Origin: Maribellus maritimus
GTDB lineage: Bacteria; Bacteroidota; Bacteroidia; Bacteroidales; Prolixibacteraceae
DNA: 64,000 nucleotides
Assembly (NCBI RefSeq): GCF_022267315.1
Contig: NZ_JAIKLE010000030.1
Location: forward strand, 16,372-80,371
Reading direction: 5' to 3'
The notes under the pieces were generated by a model that saw nothing but the letters and a program-made list of their open reading frames with translations, was not told the DNA's origin and ran no database searches. The position numbers were made by a program, and so were the translations under genes. Of this stretch, positions 63,936-64,000 are shown one piece after another. The stretch's first letter is position 1, and every line of letters starts with the position of its first letter.

Positions 63936-64000
63936 ATGCCAGATTGGGATAAAATAATATCAGAACATACAAATAAGGAACTTGATGAAATACTTCTGGA
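63936..64000 (+). CDS. Cassette 7: start of an unknown gene, cut by the window end
   Basis: ATG at 63936, 26 bp past the cassette boundary, opens a frame MPDWDKIISEHTNKELDEIL that runs off the window. The distance from the boundary is like that of the other cassette genes. Too short for identification. An earlier ATG at 63926 gives only eight codons. Confidence 0.5.
   Translation, partial: MPDWDKIISEHTNKELDEILL

Larger units (their letters stand above)
51646..64000 (+). mobile_element. Integron-like gene-cassette array
   Basis: Seven cassettes in the same orientation as the integrase, running off the window. Boundaries (first base of each): 51646, 52441, 54958, 56020, 58372, 59819, 63910. 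Each of the six complete cassettes starts with bases perfectly complementary to its own terminal R'' box (9-10 bp), for example GTTAACGCAA and TTGCGTTAAC for the fourth. This pairing arises when a cassette circle closes and is hard to explain otherwise. All genes lie on the plus strand and most cassettes have one gene. The integrase reads in the same direction as the cassettes, unlike classical integrons but like the 'reverse' type. Confidence 0.85.

Noticed and set aside
1..64000. CRISPR arrays, transposase-bearing insertion sequences, rRNA operon
   Set aside because: No regularly spaced identical short repeats, no transposase motif and no rRNA-like sequence were seen on either strand.

Overview
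The window looks like chromosomal DNA of a polysaccharide-degrading member of the Bacteroidota, probably a Bacteroidales/Marinilabiliales-type environmental bacterium. The evidence is a SusC/SusD pair, FecI-type sigma / FecR anti-sigma pairs, BACON domains, many 'SC'/'AC' lipoboxes, and promoters of the TAnnTTTG type. No rRNA gene and no intact tRNA gene is visible.

1-36 kb is a carbohydrate-use region. It opens with an arabinose/fucose-isomerase-like enzyme and a CE15 glucuronoyl-esterase-like protein with BACON repeats. Next comes a minus-strand sigma / FecR / TonB-receptor / DUF4249 operon (10.3 to 5.2 kb). A long minus-strand run of secreted enzymes follows (28.7 to 11.1 kb): sialidase-like propeller, S1-type sulfatase, GH29, a truncated GH117/GH43-like remnant, GH116, GH31, SGNH esterase, CBM9-like protein and two large unrecognised proteins. 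It is matched by a plus-strand sigma / FecR / SusC / SusD operon (29.3-36.3 kb) ending at a strong terminator. Together these look like a polysaccharide utilisation locus (PUL) for a sulfated, fucose-containing glycan. Two broken genes show that the locus is being remodelled.

36.5-50 kb is a mixed accessory region: CatB/Vat-like acetyltransferase, a frameshifted serine hydrolase, an AraC-regulated NmrA/DUF5367/DUF1772 operon, an SDR/SnoaL pair with a divergent HxlR regulator, a HipBA module and a RES/Xre toxin-antitoxin pair. Three degenerate repeats about 1.9 kb apart in this part resemble a tRNA 3' end plus its terminator.

50.4-64 kb is the most striking part. A tyrosine recombinase is followed by an array of integron-type gene cassettes, all on the plus strand. 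Five complete attC-like sites of about 134-138 bp are present, plus one attC whose two arms lie 2.3 kb apart with genes in its loop, and a short hairpin directly after the integrase that may act as attI. In all six complete cassettes the first bases of the cassette are perfectly complementary (9-10 bp) to the R'' box at its end, as expected of excisable cassettes. The integrase lacks the insertion typical of IntI and carries an extra N-terminal domain. Cargo includes a membrane-anchored PIN-like nuclease, an AAA/DUF4143 ATPase, several unknown envelope proteins and a 4.1-kb cassette with a Fur regulator, TonB receptor and CDF metal transporter.
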